Positions 9,726-17,577 of a DNA stretch of 40,807 nucleotides are shown piece by piece (position 1 is the stretch's first letter; every line of letters begins with the position of its first letter). Origin of the DNA: Halonotius terrestris (GTDB lineage Archaea > Halobacteriota > Halobacteria > Halobacteriales > Haloferacaceae); contig NZ_RKLU01000008.1 of NCBI RefSeq assembly GCF_006861665.1, positions 3,981 through 44,787 on the forward strand. The letters run 5' to 3'. Under the pieces are notes generated by a model, which was not told the DNA's origin, made no database searches, and saw only the letters and a program-made list of their open reading frames with translations. The translations under genes and the position numbers were made by a program.

Positions 9726-10196
9726 GCGACGTCTCGTTTTTTCTCGGGATGGACACCACTGGTCCGAATTCTCGTTGTCGGCATCTCGATGTACATCTCG
9801 ATTGTCGTGTTCCTGCGGATCTCCGGCAGTCGGACACTAGCATCGATGAACGTCTTCGATTTTATCATCACAGTTGCGATTGGCTCTGCGTTCGGTCGCG
9901 CGCTTACTGCGAGCAATGTGGCGCTCGCCGAGGCCGTCGTTGCCTTCGCCCTGCTTATTGGGCTTCAATTCATCGTCGCGTGGGTCCAAACACGATTTCT
10001 CGGTGTTCAACGGTTCATCACGAATCCACCTGCACTCCTCTACTTTCAAGGGGAGTTCCTCCGGGAGAAGATGCGTTCCCAACGCGTGACCGAAGACGAA
10101 CTCTGGGCTGCCGTCCGGAAACAGAACCTCGGCTCGATGGAGCAGGTCGACGCTGATGATACTGTCGACGTTGATTCGGTGTCCCCGGCTCATTAG
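9722..10196 (+). pseudogene. DUF421 (YetF-like) membrane protein, frameshifted
   Basis: The gene should start at the ATG at 9722, inside the stop of the channel gene (ATGA overlap). Read from there it gives MSDVSFF and then leaves frame. The frame that carries the rest of the family reads TSRFFSGWTPLVRILVVGIS and then MYISIVVFLRISGSRTLASM, but has no ATG, GTG or TTG start before 9789. Removing one T from the T6 run at 9737-9742 joins the two into a complete N-terminus. The remainder has two more membrane helices and the soluble YetF-type part (FQGEFLREKM, then RVTEDELWAAVRKQ). The cause may be a real mutation, a sequencing error in the homopolymer, or slippage. The full protein would be about 157 residues. 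Confidence 0.75.
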
Positions 10197-10460
10197 CAGA
10201 TGCAATTCCACAAAGTGGTGTTACATACTGTGTTGAACGATCACCTGCAGTGATGGAACGGGTAAGCGGTGGTCGTAAGACCACTATATTTGATGACTAC
10301 ATCTACACACAACAAGTTGACAATGCCATTCGAATCAGAGCCGACGCGGAGCCGGTTCCGGTTTCTGTCGGTTCACAAACTGTCGTATTCCAATAATTAC
10401 AGCCTCGTTAGATGAACTTGATGAGGGTTGGCCGGAGGCGGCAACGAAGCTCTTTGAATA

Positions 10461-10611
10461 GACTCTCGTGAGAGATTGAATGAGTGAGTAAATTATATAC
10501 CACAAGATACCAAAGCTGTTAACGGACGAACCCACGAGGGATTGAAGATCATCTTTATACAATGTATAAAGAATTGTAGATTGTTCCAGGCGAACCCATG
10601 AGGGATTGAAG
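10461..10611 (+). repeat. Degenerate CRISPR-like repeat track
   Basis: Two clear copies of a haloarchaeal CRISPR-like repeat lie at 10518-10547 and 10583-10611. They share CGAACCCAYGAGGGATTGAAG and resemble the known Haloferax-type 30-nt repeat (GTTTCAGACGAACCC, then GGGATTGAAG). A more worn copy ends in AGAGATTGAA at 10471-10480. The ATTGAA boxes are 66 and 64 bp apart, as expected for a 30-nt repeat plus a 35-nt spacer. A further trace, GCGAACTCGTGGG, starts at 10643. The sequence after each of the two clear repeats is itself similar (TCATCTTTATAC), so this is not a normal array with unique spacers. No cas gene is in the window. Confidence 0.55.
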
Positions 10612-10727
10612 GTCATCTTTATACCTTGTATGATAAGAAGATGCGAACTCGTGGGCCGATTCGGTGAGCCTTTTGACGACAACGGATGCGGTCGAGTGGT
10701 CAGCTAAAGTCAACAGGGGCAACAGTG

Positions 10728-10839
10728 ATATCCTCCCCGCGGTAACGGTGGAGCTTCCCACACACGGTGGGAATGCCGGTCAGTCATCATCACAAGAACC
10801 AGAGGTTCTGGTTGGCTCACGAGACTTTGTCTCGTGAAC
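10728..10839 (-). other. IS200/IS605-type right end with a chain of hairpins
   Basis: This lies just past and within the 3' end of the TnpB relic. Three short perfect stems are seen: TTCCCAC/GTGGGAA (10755-10773), AGAACC/GGTTCT (10795-10809) and TCACGAGAC/GTCTCGTGA with a 3-nt loop (10817-10837). The CCTCCCCGCGGTAACGG stretch beside them is typical of the 3' ends of haloarchaeal tnpB elements. In active elements this zone encodes the guide (omega) RNA scaffold; here that is only inferred. Confidence 0.5.
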
Positions 10840-11270
10840 GCTGGCAGTGGGTTCTGACTCTCGAAACGCTGTGAGGGCCATCTGCGAGGACGTCTCGTTC
10901 GTCTCACGGTGAGTCGTGGCCGTTTCACTACGGCTCCCGTCCTGTGGCGAGTCATCGCTTCCTGTTTCACCGGCAGGCTCTCTCCCCACGGGTCTACGTG
11001 ATGTGCAATCTTTGCACTCGCGTTAATATCTGCTAGGAACGCCGATACGTGGCACTCTGGATTCTTGCACTTGAACTCAACTTGCCGAGGTTGATACCCG
11101 ATGTGCTTACACGAGTAGCACGTCTTCGAGGTGTACTTCGGGTGGACATGTCAAACTGGAATACCGGCGTCTTTCGCCTTGTCTTTGATACGGCCCTGTA
11201 GACGAGCAAAAGCTCACGAATGCAGGCGTCGGTTCATGTACTTTTCGTAGTCAAGCGACTCATAATATAA
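10780..11270 (-). pseudogene. TnpB (IS200/IS605) C-terminal fragment, decayed
   Basis: The minus strand encodes the last third of a TnpB nuclease. It reads LDYEKYMNRRLHS, a stop where Trp is expected, AFARLQGRIKDKAKDAGIPV, a second stop, and then the zinc-finger region YTSKTCYSCKHIGYQ and FKCKNPECHVSAFLADINAS. The four Cys and the ADINASAKIA motif of the RuvC-like C-terminus are still visible. After VDPWGE the frame shifts into the usual hydrophilic haloarchaeal tail (DSPQDGSRSETATTHRET). With two stops, at least one frameshift and the N-terminal two thirds missing, it cannot make a working nuclease. No tnpA is present. Confidence 0.8.
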
Positions 11271-11391
11271 ATAAATCTGATAGCTGCTCCATCCCGGTAA
11301 TAGCTGAAAATATCAGCAACTGGTTTGTATATAGATGAGCGATAAGACAAGAAGTGACACAGTGCGGTCCTCGTGATGGAGTAGACCATGT

Positions 11392-11398
11392 TTTATAT
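11392..11398 (+). promoter_or_regulatory. TATA box for the 11423 gene
   Basis: TTTATAT lies 25-31 nt before the ATG at 11423. This is the spacing expected for a leaderless haloarchaeal transcript. Confidence 0.5.
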
Positions 11399-11422
11399 GT
11401 GGACTCGCCCCGATAATCAACT

Positions 11423-11665
11423 ATGGCAGCAACATTACTCCAAGGGTTGTTGGCGAGGGCTTTTGAGTATCGGATGTATTTCCTCGGTGTCTCGGGTTTC
11501 GTTATCGCCGGACTTGCTGTCACCTATGGCGTCCAGACCGAAGACACGGTGGCAGCACTTGGTGCGCTGCTGTTCCTGCCGAACGCAGCCGTCCTCTTCG
11601 GTATCGGGCTCCGGGAACATGGATTGATCGATAATCCGTCGCCGCAGAGTTCAGACATAAAGTAA
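11423..11665 (+). CDS. Small two-helix membrane protein, function unknown
   Basis: 80 residues with two membrane helices (about 17-36 and 43-62) and a short polar C-terminus. I recognise no domain. The start at 11423 is supported by a TATA box at leaderless spacing. The gene converges on the cyd-linked gene, whose end at 11690 is 24 bp away. Confidence 0.6.
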   Translation: MAATLLQGLLARAFEYRMYFLGVSGFVIAGLAVTYGVQTEDTVAALGALLFLPNAAVLFGIGLREHGLIDNPSPQSSDIK

Positions 11666-11689
11666 CAACCCCTTGCTTGGATCGGCTTC

Positions 11690-12067
11690 TTATTCCGTTT
11701 TGATATCGGATAGTCGCTTCTGTATTAGCTGATCAACATTATATAGGAGTACGCCAACTGAGGCGAGCGCAGCCCCCAGAGAAATGATCAACTTTGGAGG
11801 TCCAGAAACCATTCCCCCGAGGATTGCGCCAGCGAACACAACGACGGTGAGCTCTCCCCATGTCAACAGGATGCGCGACAATAGCCACGTTCGATCCGCA
11901 TCGTTGGATTGCTCGTCGTTATTGTCGTCCTCACGTATTTCGGTTTCACTTGCACCACAAGTCCTCTCTTCGTTAGCAACAGCTTTGGTGTCACTGTCTT
12001 TAGTCACTGTCGACTCGTCGGATGAGACGGTAGGATCTTCGTCGACGGCAGCATCGGTGTCAATCAC
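11690..12067 (-). CDS. Cyd-linked small membrane protein, function unknown
   Basis: 125 residues starting with GTG, two bases after the cydB stop codon (TGACTGTGATT), so it is probably co-translated with cydB. The first 58 residues are acidic and low in complexity (many Asp, Glu, Ser, Thr). Two membrane helices follow at about 70-90 and 93-112, then a basic end (QKRLSDIKTE). It does not look like the 37-residue CydX. Its position makes an accessory or assembly factor for the bd oxidase plausible, but nothing in the sequence proves this. Confidence 0.65.
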   Translation of the reverse strand: MIDTDAAVDEDPTVSSDESTVTKDSDTKAVANEERTCGASETEIREDDNNDEQSNDADRTWLLSRILLTWGELTVVVFAGAILGGMVSGPPKLIISLGAALASVGVLLYNVDQLIQKRLSDIKTE

Positions 12068-12069
12068 AG

Positions 12070-13071
12070 TCAGTAAGCCTCCTCATGGGTAATCGGACCA
12101 CTGAATACCGAGTAGAGAACAACGAAGTATGACGCCACCAGCGGCAACAACAGCGCAGCCGCCATCGACATCAGGTTCAGCGGGAGCGTCGAGACGATGG
12201 TCTCGCTGATCGTCGCACCGGTTGCCGGGTCAATGGCGGGATACATGATAATCGCCACGACGGTCACTAGCCCGTAGGTGAGGACGGCCGCAGTCCCGAG
12301 TGCCAGTAGGCTCTCACCGCGCTGCATGGCGACGACATATCCCGCTGTGAGACCGATTGAGGTGACCACCAGCGCGATGATAGCCGGATGCAGCAGCGTC
12401 GACAGTCCACTGGGGAGTTGCACGGCGAGGATCACCAGCGTTGCCACCACTGCAAGCAGGTAGCCGCTGATTGCGTACTGGCCGTACGTCGACACTCGAT
12501 CTGGAAGATCGGTCGGAGCTTTAAGCTGGAGGAACGCTGCACCGGAGACGACTGTTAGCAGTGTCAGCGTGAGGCCAACAATGACACCGACCAGCGACAT
12601 GGAACCTTCGTTGCCGACGAGCCAGTTGCCAGCGAAGACACCGAGGAGGAATGGCGCAAGGACGCTACCAACGACGAAGGCGATACTCCATGCCTGCTGC
12701 CAGCGCTTGTCGTGACGCTGTTCGTACATTTCTGGAGCCAGCCCGCGTAGGATGAGCGCACCCAATATGCCAAACATTAGCAAGTAATGCCGGCTGAAAA
12801 GCGTCGCGTAGGCCTCCGGGAACGCCGCGAAAAGCGCGCCGCCGAAGACCACGAGCCAGACCTCGTTACCGTCCCAAAACGGACCGATGGCGGCGAGAAC
12901 GGTCTCGCGCTCATGATCGGTGTCAAGCAGACCGAATATCGCTCCAGCCCCGAAGTCGAACCCGTCGAGAAACAGGAACGTGGCCAGCAGCGCGAATATG
13001 AGTCCGAACCAGATCTCCGGTAGCGGGAGGCCGAACAGCGGCCCGGCACTGAGTGACTCAACGCTAATCAT
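12070..13071 (-). CDS. cydB: Cytochrome bd oxidase subunit II
   Basis: 333 residues from the ATG at 13071, which has GGGAGGTG six bases upstream; a longer frame to 13107 adds 12 residues with no family match. It has about nine membrane helices and the family's signature run WDGNEVWLVVFGGALFAAF, followed by PEAYATLFS. CydB pairs with CydA in the cytoplasmic membrane to form the quinol:O2 oxidoreductase, a high-affinity terminal oxidase that does not pump protons. It lies 50 bp after cydA, in one operon with the following small membrane protein. Confidence 0.92.
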   Translation of the reverse strand: MISVESLSAGPLFGLPLPEIWFGLIFALLATFLFLDGFDFGAGAIFGLLDTDHERETVLAAIGPFWDGNEVWLVVFGGALFAAFPEAYATLFSRHYLLMFGILGALILRGLAPEMYEQRHDKRWQQAWSIAFVVGSVLAPFLLGVFAGNWLVGNEGSMSLVGVIVGLTLTLLTVVSGAAFLQLKAPTDLPDRVSTYGQYAISGYLLAVVATLVILAVQLPSGLSTLLHPAIIALVVTSIGLTAGYVVAMQRGESLLALGTAAVLTYGLVTVVAIIMYPAIDPATGATISETIVSTLPLNLMSMAAALLLPLVASYFVVLYSVFSGPITHEEAY

Positions 13072-13121
13072 CGTCGACACCTCCCGGCAGTCCACTGTCG
13101 GTGTCACTCATTGTCAGCATG

Positions 13122-14558
13122 TCAGTCATTATCTGCGACCTCCATGGTGGGGCTCTCGGGCATCGGCGTACGGTCAGGTCGCTCACGGAGCTGTTCGCCC
13201 CGTGGTGGGCCATTGCGGATAACCCGGGCGATGACGTACGTGTATAGTCCGAGCAACGTAAGATAGACTACGAGGAAGCTGATCAGCGTTATCGTCGCCT
13301 CGGTACCAGTCAGCCCGGGGGAGACACCTTCGCTGGTCTTCATCACGCCCTGGATGATCCACGGCTGTCTGCCGACCTCAGTGACAACCCAGCCGAGTTC
13401 AACGGCGATGATACCCAGTAGTGACGACCCCATCAACGCCTTATGTAGCAGACCGTCGTCAAAGAGCTGGCCCTTGTACCATCGGTACCCACCCCAGAAC
13501 GACAGTAGGATGAACCAAAAGCCCATCCCAACCATTGCGCGGAAGGCCCAGAAGACGATTGCCACCGGCGGTGACTGGGCCTCAAAGGAGTTCAGCCCGC
13601 GTATTTCAGCGTTCGGATCTCCCCCGCTGGCTAGCCACGACGCACCGCCGGGTATCCCGAGGCCGAACAACTCCTTTGCCCGAGGATCAGTGATCGAATC
13701 GAGACTGGTCGGGAAGGCTATCATATACTCGGGCACGTATGAGTCAGTTTCCCAGACGGCCTCCATCGCCGCAAATTTCTGTGGTTGGGTTTCGGCGACC
13801 TGTCGGGCGTACATGTCGCCCTGATAGACTTGGAACGGTGCCGTAATCAACAGCGCAATCAGTGCGATCTTCAGCGTCGTCTCCCAGAAATTTACGTTGT
13901 CGATCTCTATGTTACGGACGTGGTGTTTAAAAACGTAGTAGGCAGCGATCCCGGCCATAAAGAGCGCAACCGACTCAACAGCCGCGTTCTGCATGTGGAC
14001 GAACATATAACCGAACCGAGGGTTAAAATAGGCCGCAATCGGGTCAACGAGTTTGATGATCATCTGGCCATCTTCGGTCACGGTCCTGAACCCCCGCGGC
14101 GTCTGCATCCACGAGTTGGCAATGAGGATCCAGACCGCCGAGAGCCACGTGCCGAGGCCAACGGCAACACTCGACAGGAAATAGAGTTTGTCACCGACAC
14201 GTTTGCGACCGAATACGAAGATACCGAGGAACGTTGCTTCCAGCATGAATGCCATCATTCCCTCAACGGCTAACGGGCCGCCGAACAGCTCGCCAGCAGC
14301 GGTCGCAAACGCTGCGAAGTTTGTTCCGAACTCGAATTCGAGAACAATCCCTGTGACGGTGCCAACAACAAAGGAGATAGCGAAAATCTTGGTCCAGAAT
14401 CGACGCAACTGTTCGTACACCGGTTTTCCAGTCCGAATATCCTTCCACGTAAAGTAGATGAGGAATGGGGCTAACCCCATGCTCATCACCGGGAAGATGA
14501 TGTGAACCATCGTGGTGAGGGCGAACTGGAGCCGGCTGGCGAGAAATGGATCGACCAT
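13122..14558 (-). CDS. cydA: Cytochrome bd oxidase subunit I
   Basis: 478 residues, the haem-bearing subunit of quinol oxidase bd. Haem ligands and proton-path residues fall at their usual places: His19 in SRLQFALTTMVH (haem b595), Glu99 and Glu107 in VEGMMAFMLEATF, His188 in FVHMQ and Met342 in FRAMVGMG (haem b558), and the motif GRQPW at 396-400. The loop between the quinol-side helices is short, as in the CydA-S class. It is the first gene of the cyd operon. Haloarchaeal enzymes of this family are thought to oxidise menaquinol under low oxygen. Confidence 0.94.
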   Translation of the reverse strand: MVDPFLASRLQFALTTMVHIIFPVMSMGLAPFLIYFTWKDIRTGKPVYEQLRRFWTKIFAISFVVGTVTGIVLEFEFGTNFAAFATAAGELFGGPLAVEGMMAFMLEATFLGIFVFGRKRVGDKLYFLSSVAVGLGTWLSAVWILIANSWMQTPRGFRTVTEDGQMIIKLVDPIAAYFNPRFGYMFVHMQNAAVESVALFMAGIAAYYVFKHHVRNIEIDNVNFWETTLKIALIALLITAPFQVYQGDMYARQVAETQPQKFAAMEAVWETDSYVPEYMIAFPTSLDSITDPRAKELFGLGIPGGASWLASGGDPNAEIRGLNSFEAQSPPVAIVFWAFRAMVGMGFWFILLSFWGGYRWYKGQLFDDGLLHKALMGSSLLGIIAVELGWVVTEVGRQPWIIQGVMKTSEGVSPGLTGTEATITLISFLVVYLTLLGLYTYVIARVIRNGPPRGEQLRERPDRTPMPESPTMEVADND

Positions 14559-14645
14559 GAGTAATCGCTGGGTAGTAATTGAAATTATTGGACTCTCTGG
14601 ATTAAGGATTTCTGTGTGTCCGAGACGCTGGGAACCGGCGAATCG

Positions 14646-14652
14646 TTTATAC
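14646..14652 (+). promoter_or_regulatory. TATA box for the 14675 small gene
   Basis: TTTATAC lies 23-29 nt before the ATG at 14675, correct for a leaderless transcript running away from cydA. Confidence 0.5.
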
Positions 14653-14674
14653 AGTCGAACGGTAACGACACGAT

Positions 14675-14854
14675 ATGGATACCCGTCGCGCTGTCCTCAT
14701 GCTCGTCTGTCTGGTGACGGTTATTATGGCGATTAGGGGGGTGATTGCGCTCCGAAACGGCGATTTCGGCACGTTTGGTCGACAACTCGGTGTGGGGGGT
14801 ATTGTGTTTGCCTTTGGGATCGCACTCGTCCGTCGCTGGGACGAGATCGGGTGA
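14675..14854 (+). CDS. Small two-helix membrane protein (59 aa)
   Basis: A short frame starting MDTRRAVLMLVCLVTVIMAI and ending VRRWDEIG. It has two hydrophobic segments (about 6-26 and 38-52), basic residues before the first and after the second. It starts 116 bp from the cydA start on the opposite strand and has its own well-placed TATA box, so it is more likely real than chance. No family is recognised. Divergence from cydA suggests, but does not show, co-regulation with the oxidase. Confidence 0.5.
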   Translation: MDTRRAVLMLVCLVTVIMAIRGVIALRNGDFGTFGRQLGVGGIVFAFGIALVRRWDEIG

Positions 14855-15083
14855 ACAGAACGGCGGCCACCGATTTTAACGGTATCCCACAAATAGTGAC
14901 ATTGTGATGGATGTCGATTGTTTTCATTCGTTTTGATGGGGAGTCAGACAAGTGCTTATGTATTATTCCATCGGTTCATATTATTTGTTGTAGATGAAGG
15001 ATTTCAATAATAGCGAGGAGAGTGAGCGAAATCAAGCCAGAACGTGTCAAGTTTTCGCAACCGGAATGGTCATATGCAACTGA

Positions 15084-15379
15084 CCACCGACTGTACTCGT
15101 ATCGTTCTTGTGTGGCCTGGTCGGACTCTTCATTGCAGTAACTTCCGGTCGAATATCGGCTATCGAACTTAGTCTCATCGAGTGGCCCCGTCCCGAAACG
15201 AAAGGCGATGTAGCAATGAATGCTATTGTATATAACAGCGTCTTGATTATTGGAACCGTTCTCGGACAGATTGTGTGGATATGTTGAATAGTCTCCTACT
15301 TGCTGTGGGGGTCGGCGCTCTTCTTCCACTCTGGTTTCTTAACCACCTTCAGATTTTGGTGTTTTTAGAAGTAGAGTAA
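15084..15379 (+). pseudogene. Possible decayed membrane-protein gene
   Basis: The frame 15084-15287 has no start codon near its 5' end but reads like a membrane protein: LCGLVGLFIAVTSGRISAI, then AMNAIVYNSVLIIGTVLGQ. It ends in a TGA that overlaps an ATG (ATGTTGA) in another frame, which continues as MLNSLLLAVGVGALLPLWFL to 15379. Together the pieces give three hydrophobic helices in a row. This pattern fits a frameshifted relic, though two coupled micro-ORFs or chance cannot be ruled out. The rest of the 14855-15516 stretch holds nothing I can support. Confidence 0.3.
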
Positions 15380-15516
15380 GTTTGTATATCAGATTCTCAG
15401 TGGTACTGAAGTCTTTTTAAAATCCTTGTACTTCCGGATTTCAATTTGATTCTTACTAAATGCAGTGAAACAGCGTGAGGATCACGGTATACCGCAGAAT
15501 GTGTTTGAATATGACC

Positions 15517-15708
15517 TTACTGGAGGGCACGGTACTCGCCGTGTTTCATCCCGAGCCAGAACGCGACTGCGGCGAAGATTGCCATCGACGGTAAGACCAT
15601 CATGAGTACCGTTTGGACGGCCATGACGCCACTCGCCGCTAAGCCACCGACACCAAAGACGATAATTGCAACCAGAAATCCGCCCGTGATAGGAAGGTTG
15701 AATTCCAT
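15517..15708 (-). CDS. Small haloarchaeal two-helix membrane protein
   Basis: 63 residues from the ATG at 15708; the open frame upstream to 15879 is polar and Cys-rich, unlike a protein. Two membrane helices lie at about 8-27 and 32-52, ending in WLGMKHGEYRALQ. It is divergent from the GluTR-like gene with 145 bp between the starts. No domain name can be given with confidence. Confidence 0.6.
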   Translation of the reverse strand: MEFNLPITGGFLVAIIVFGVGGLAASGVMAVQTVLMMVLPSMAIFAAVAFWLGMKHGEYRALQ

Positions 15709-15853
15709 GCTAACTGTTGAATGTCTGGACGTTAATACGTTTGGAATGGAAACGTCGCTTTTGTAATGAACCCTACTGTTTGTCCTGTCAAAAATCCTCG
15801 TTGGCAAATCACAACATACAGAGCATCTCTGTTGTAACGATTCACCACATACT

Positions 15854-16165
15854 ATGGAACAATATATCGACAATGACACTCAGCGACCCACGCCAGCCAC
15901 GGAGAGTGCAGTTGATCCAACGGCTGTTCGTCACGCAATTCGGGCGTACGGTGAACAGATTATACAGCAGGAACTCCAGTATGCATTCAGCCGACTTAGG
16001 GTTCATGGAACGCTGATGCCGGAGCAACGGCGAGTTGTTAATAAGATGGCGACAGCTATCCTCGATGAAGTACTCTCGTCACCCGAGTCAATCTTAGAGA
16101 ATCCCTCGCGGTACGACACGAAAACAATTCGGACAGCGGTCGACCTCTTCAGTCCGGATCAATGA
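15854..16165 (+). CDS. Orphan glutamyl-tRNA reductase C-terminal-like domain
   Basis: 103 residues that match only the helical dimerisation domain of haloarchaeal HemA. Tell-tale stretches are AIRAYGEQIIQQELQYAFSR, LMPEQRRVVNKMATAILDEV and LSSPESILENP, then TIRTAVDLFSPDQ; full HemA ends in a near-identical LF-P motif. The NADPH-binding and catalytic domains are absent, and the ATG at 15854 is a natural start, so this is a free-standing domain or a worn duplicate. A role in binding HemA or steering haem synthesis is an inference, though bd oxidase and ctaA-ctaB genes lie in the same window. An IS701 element sits 55 bp downstream. Confidence 0.65.
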   Translation: MEQYIDNDTQRPTPATESAVDPTAVRHAIRAYGEQIIQQELQYAFSRLRVHGTLMPEQRRVVNKMATAILDEVLSSPESILENPSRYDTKTIRTAVDLFSPDQ

Positions 16166-16220
16166 GCCGTTTTCGAGGAACACGAGTTGGTCCTTTGCCT
16201 GTTCTCGGCGTTAGGTAGTG

Positions 16221-17505
16221 ACTCAGCTTTGCACGTTGAAGTAGGAGCGTGACGTAGGCGGTGGCAAGGACGGATGATGCCGATTACGAAATTCTTGTCG
16301 TGTACGCGCGTGTTCGACGAGTTCGAGTCGCTGTCACCAGCACAACGTCATCACGCGAAAACCTACGCCGCCGGTCTTGTTGCGGCCAGCAACAAGACCG
16401 TGGCGGGTATCGCACGCGAAGTCCTTCCAGCTCAGGGGAAACGCGCTCTCAACAAGTTCCTCACCCAGTACGACTGGGACGAACAGGAGTTCAACCACGA
16501 ACGCCTCGAAGAGCTTCAGAAACACGGTGAAACGCGCTGGTCACAGGATGGCTACATCATCCTCGACGACACCATCACCGAGAAAACCGGGGACGAAGTC
16601 CCCGGCGTCGGCCGATTCTACGATCACGCTGAAGGCGACACTGTCTGGGGCCAAGACCTCATCTACGCGTTCTACGCTGACGACAAAACCGCCTATCCGC
16701 TCACTTTCCGCCTCTACGAACAGCAAGACGACGAGGACGATGACCACGATACCCAATACGATCTAGCCCGAGAGATCGTTACCGAACTCGAAGAAGAGGT
16801 AGGTGTGCCTGCGGACACCTACTTCTTCGACTCGTGGTTCGCTCACGATTCCGACCTTCCCGAACACATCGAATCCTACGACAAGGACTGGATCGGCCCG
16901 CTCCGGAGCAATCGACAGGTGACCTATGGTGGCGAAGAGATCCGCGTCGATGCGCTTGCAGAGCGCATCGACACGGTTGAGCGCGATGTCGATGACGACA
17001 CCTACCACATCTGGACGAAGAAGCTTCCCGTCTCCCAGCTGGGAGACGTGAAGCTGGTCATCGCCGAGAAAGAGACCGACGAAGACGAAGACGAAGAGAC
17101 CCCGGTCAAGTACCTCGCTACGAACAAAATCGACGCCCCGACCGAGCACGTGATTCGCTCCTACGGAATGCGATGGCGCATCGAGACGTTCTTCGAGGAC
17201 TCGAAGCAGGATCTCGGCCTAGGAGACTGCGAGATGCAGACCGATGAAGGTGCCAGTCGGCACTGGCACCTTCTGATGGCTGCCTACAGTCTCGTTCGTC
17301 TTGATCCTGAGTCGAGCGCCTTGGGGACGGTTCGCTCGAAAGCGTCATCGCTTCGAGCGAACCTCGAACACTCCCTGAAAGAAACCGTGTACAATCTCCT
17401 CTCGTGGGTTCGAGACAACGATGATCGTGGCGTTGATGACCTCATGGAAGAGATCGACCACCTCTTCGTTCACTCAACCGCCGACGCTAACGTGCAAAGC
17501 TGAGT
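16221..17505 (+). mobile_element. IS701-type insertion sequence, complete
   Basis: The 1285-bp element is bounded by 17-bp perfect inverted repeats, ACTCAGCTTTGCACGTT at 16221-16237 and its complement at 17489-17505. It is flanked by a 4-bp direct repeat AGTG (16217-16220 and 17506-17509), the size expected for IS701. It carries one intact transposase whose stop codon lies inside the right repeat. Intact ends and gene suggest a recent and possibly active copy. Confidence 0.88.
16274..17503 (+). CDS. IS701-family transposase
   Basis: 409 residues with an RNase H-like DDE core: Asp98 (YIILDDTITEKTG), Asp186 (YFFDSWFAHDSD) and the Glu of YGMRWRIETFFEDSK, which again follows Y-x2-R-x3-E-x6-K. 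The N-terminal part (RHHAKTYAAGLVAASNKTVAGI) matches the helical entry domain of IS701 enzymes. A second ATG follows the first directly, so the start may be 16277. The C-terminus is acidic. No stop or frameshift is present. Confidence 0.9.
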   Translation: MMPITKFLSCTRVFDEFESLSPAQRHHAKTYAAGLVAASNKTVAGIAREVLPAQGKRALNKFLTQYDWDEQEFNHERLEELQKHGETRWSQDGYIILDDTITEKTGDEVPGVGRFYDHAEGDTVWGQDLIYAFYADDKTAYPLTFRLYEQQDDEDDDHDTQYDLAREIVTELEEEVGVPADTYFFDSWFAHDSDLPEHIESYDKDWIGPLRSNRQVTYGGEEIRVDALAERIDTVERDVDDDTYHIWTKKLPVSQLGDVKLVIAEKETDEDEDEETPVKYLATNKIDAPTEHVIRSYGMRWRIETFFEDSKQDLGLGDCEMQTDEGASRHWHLLMAAYSLVRLDPESSALGTVRSKASSLRANLEHSLKETVYNLLSWVRDNDDRGVDDLMEEIDHLFVHSTADANVQS

Positions 17506-17514
17506 AGTGAGTTG

Positions 17515-17559
17515 TATGGTATGATTACGAGACTATGGATACGCAACCACCATACCATA
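17515..17559. repeat. 9-bp perfect inverted repeat between the two IS elements
   Basis: TATGGTATG (17515-17523) and CATACCATA (17551-17559) are perfect complements separated by 27 bp. They lie in the 68 bp of host DNA between the IS701 and IS4 insertions. They may be a stem in the original intergenic RNA or an operator-like site. Confidence 0.4.
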
Positions 17560-17577
17560 TTTATAGACTATTAGACT

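Noticed and set aside
9789-10196. DUF421 gene as an intact short protein starting at 9789
   Set aside because: The in-frame sequence upstream (GWTPLVRILVVGIS) is the missing first helix of the family, so a start at 9789 cuts a helix in two.
10518-10624. A CreTA-type RNA toxin-antitoxin unit
   Set aside because: The repeat-spacer-repeat layout fits, but I found no cas locus, no small toxin RNA and no TTC-type PAM at the matching sequence; kept only as a testable option.
10335-10682. A 115-codon minus-strand frame over the CRISPR-like track
   Set aside because: Its repeated peptide (DDLQSLVGS) comes only from translating the DNA repeats.
14976-15329. A 117-codon minus-strand frame
   Set aside because: It is polar and irregular, while the plus strand of the same stretch shows membrane-protein-like segments.
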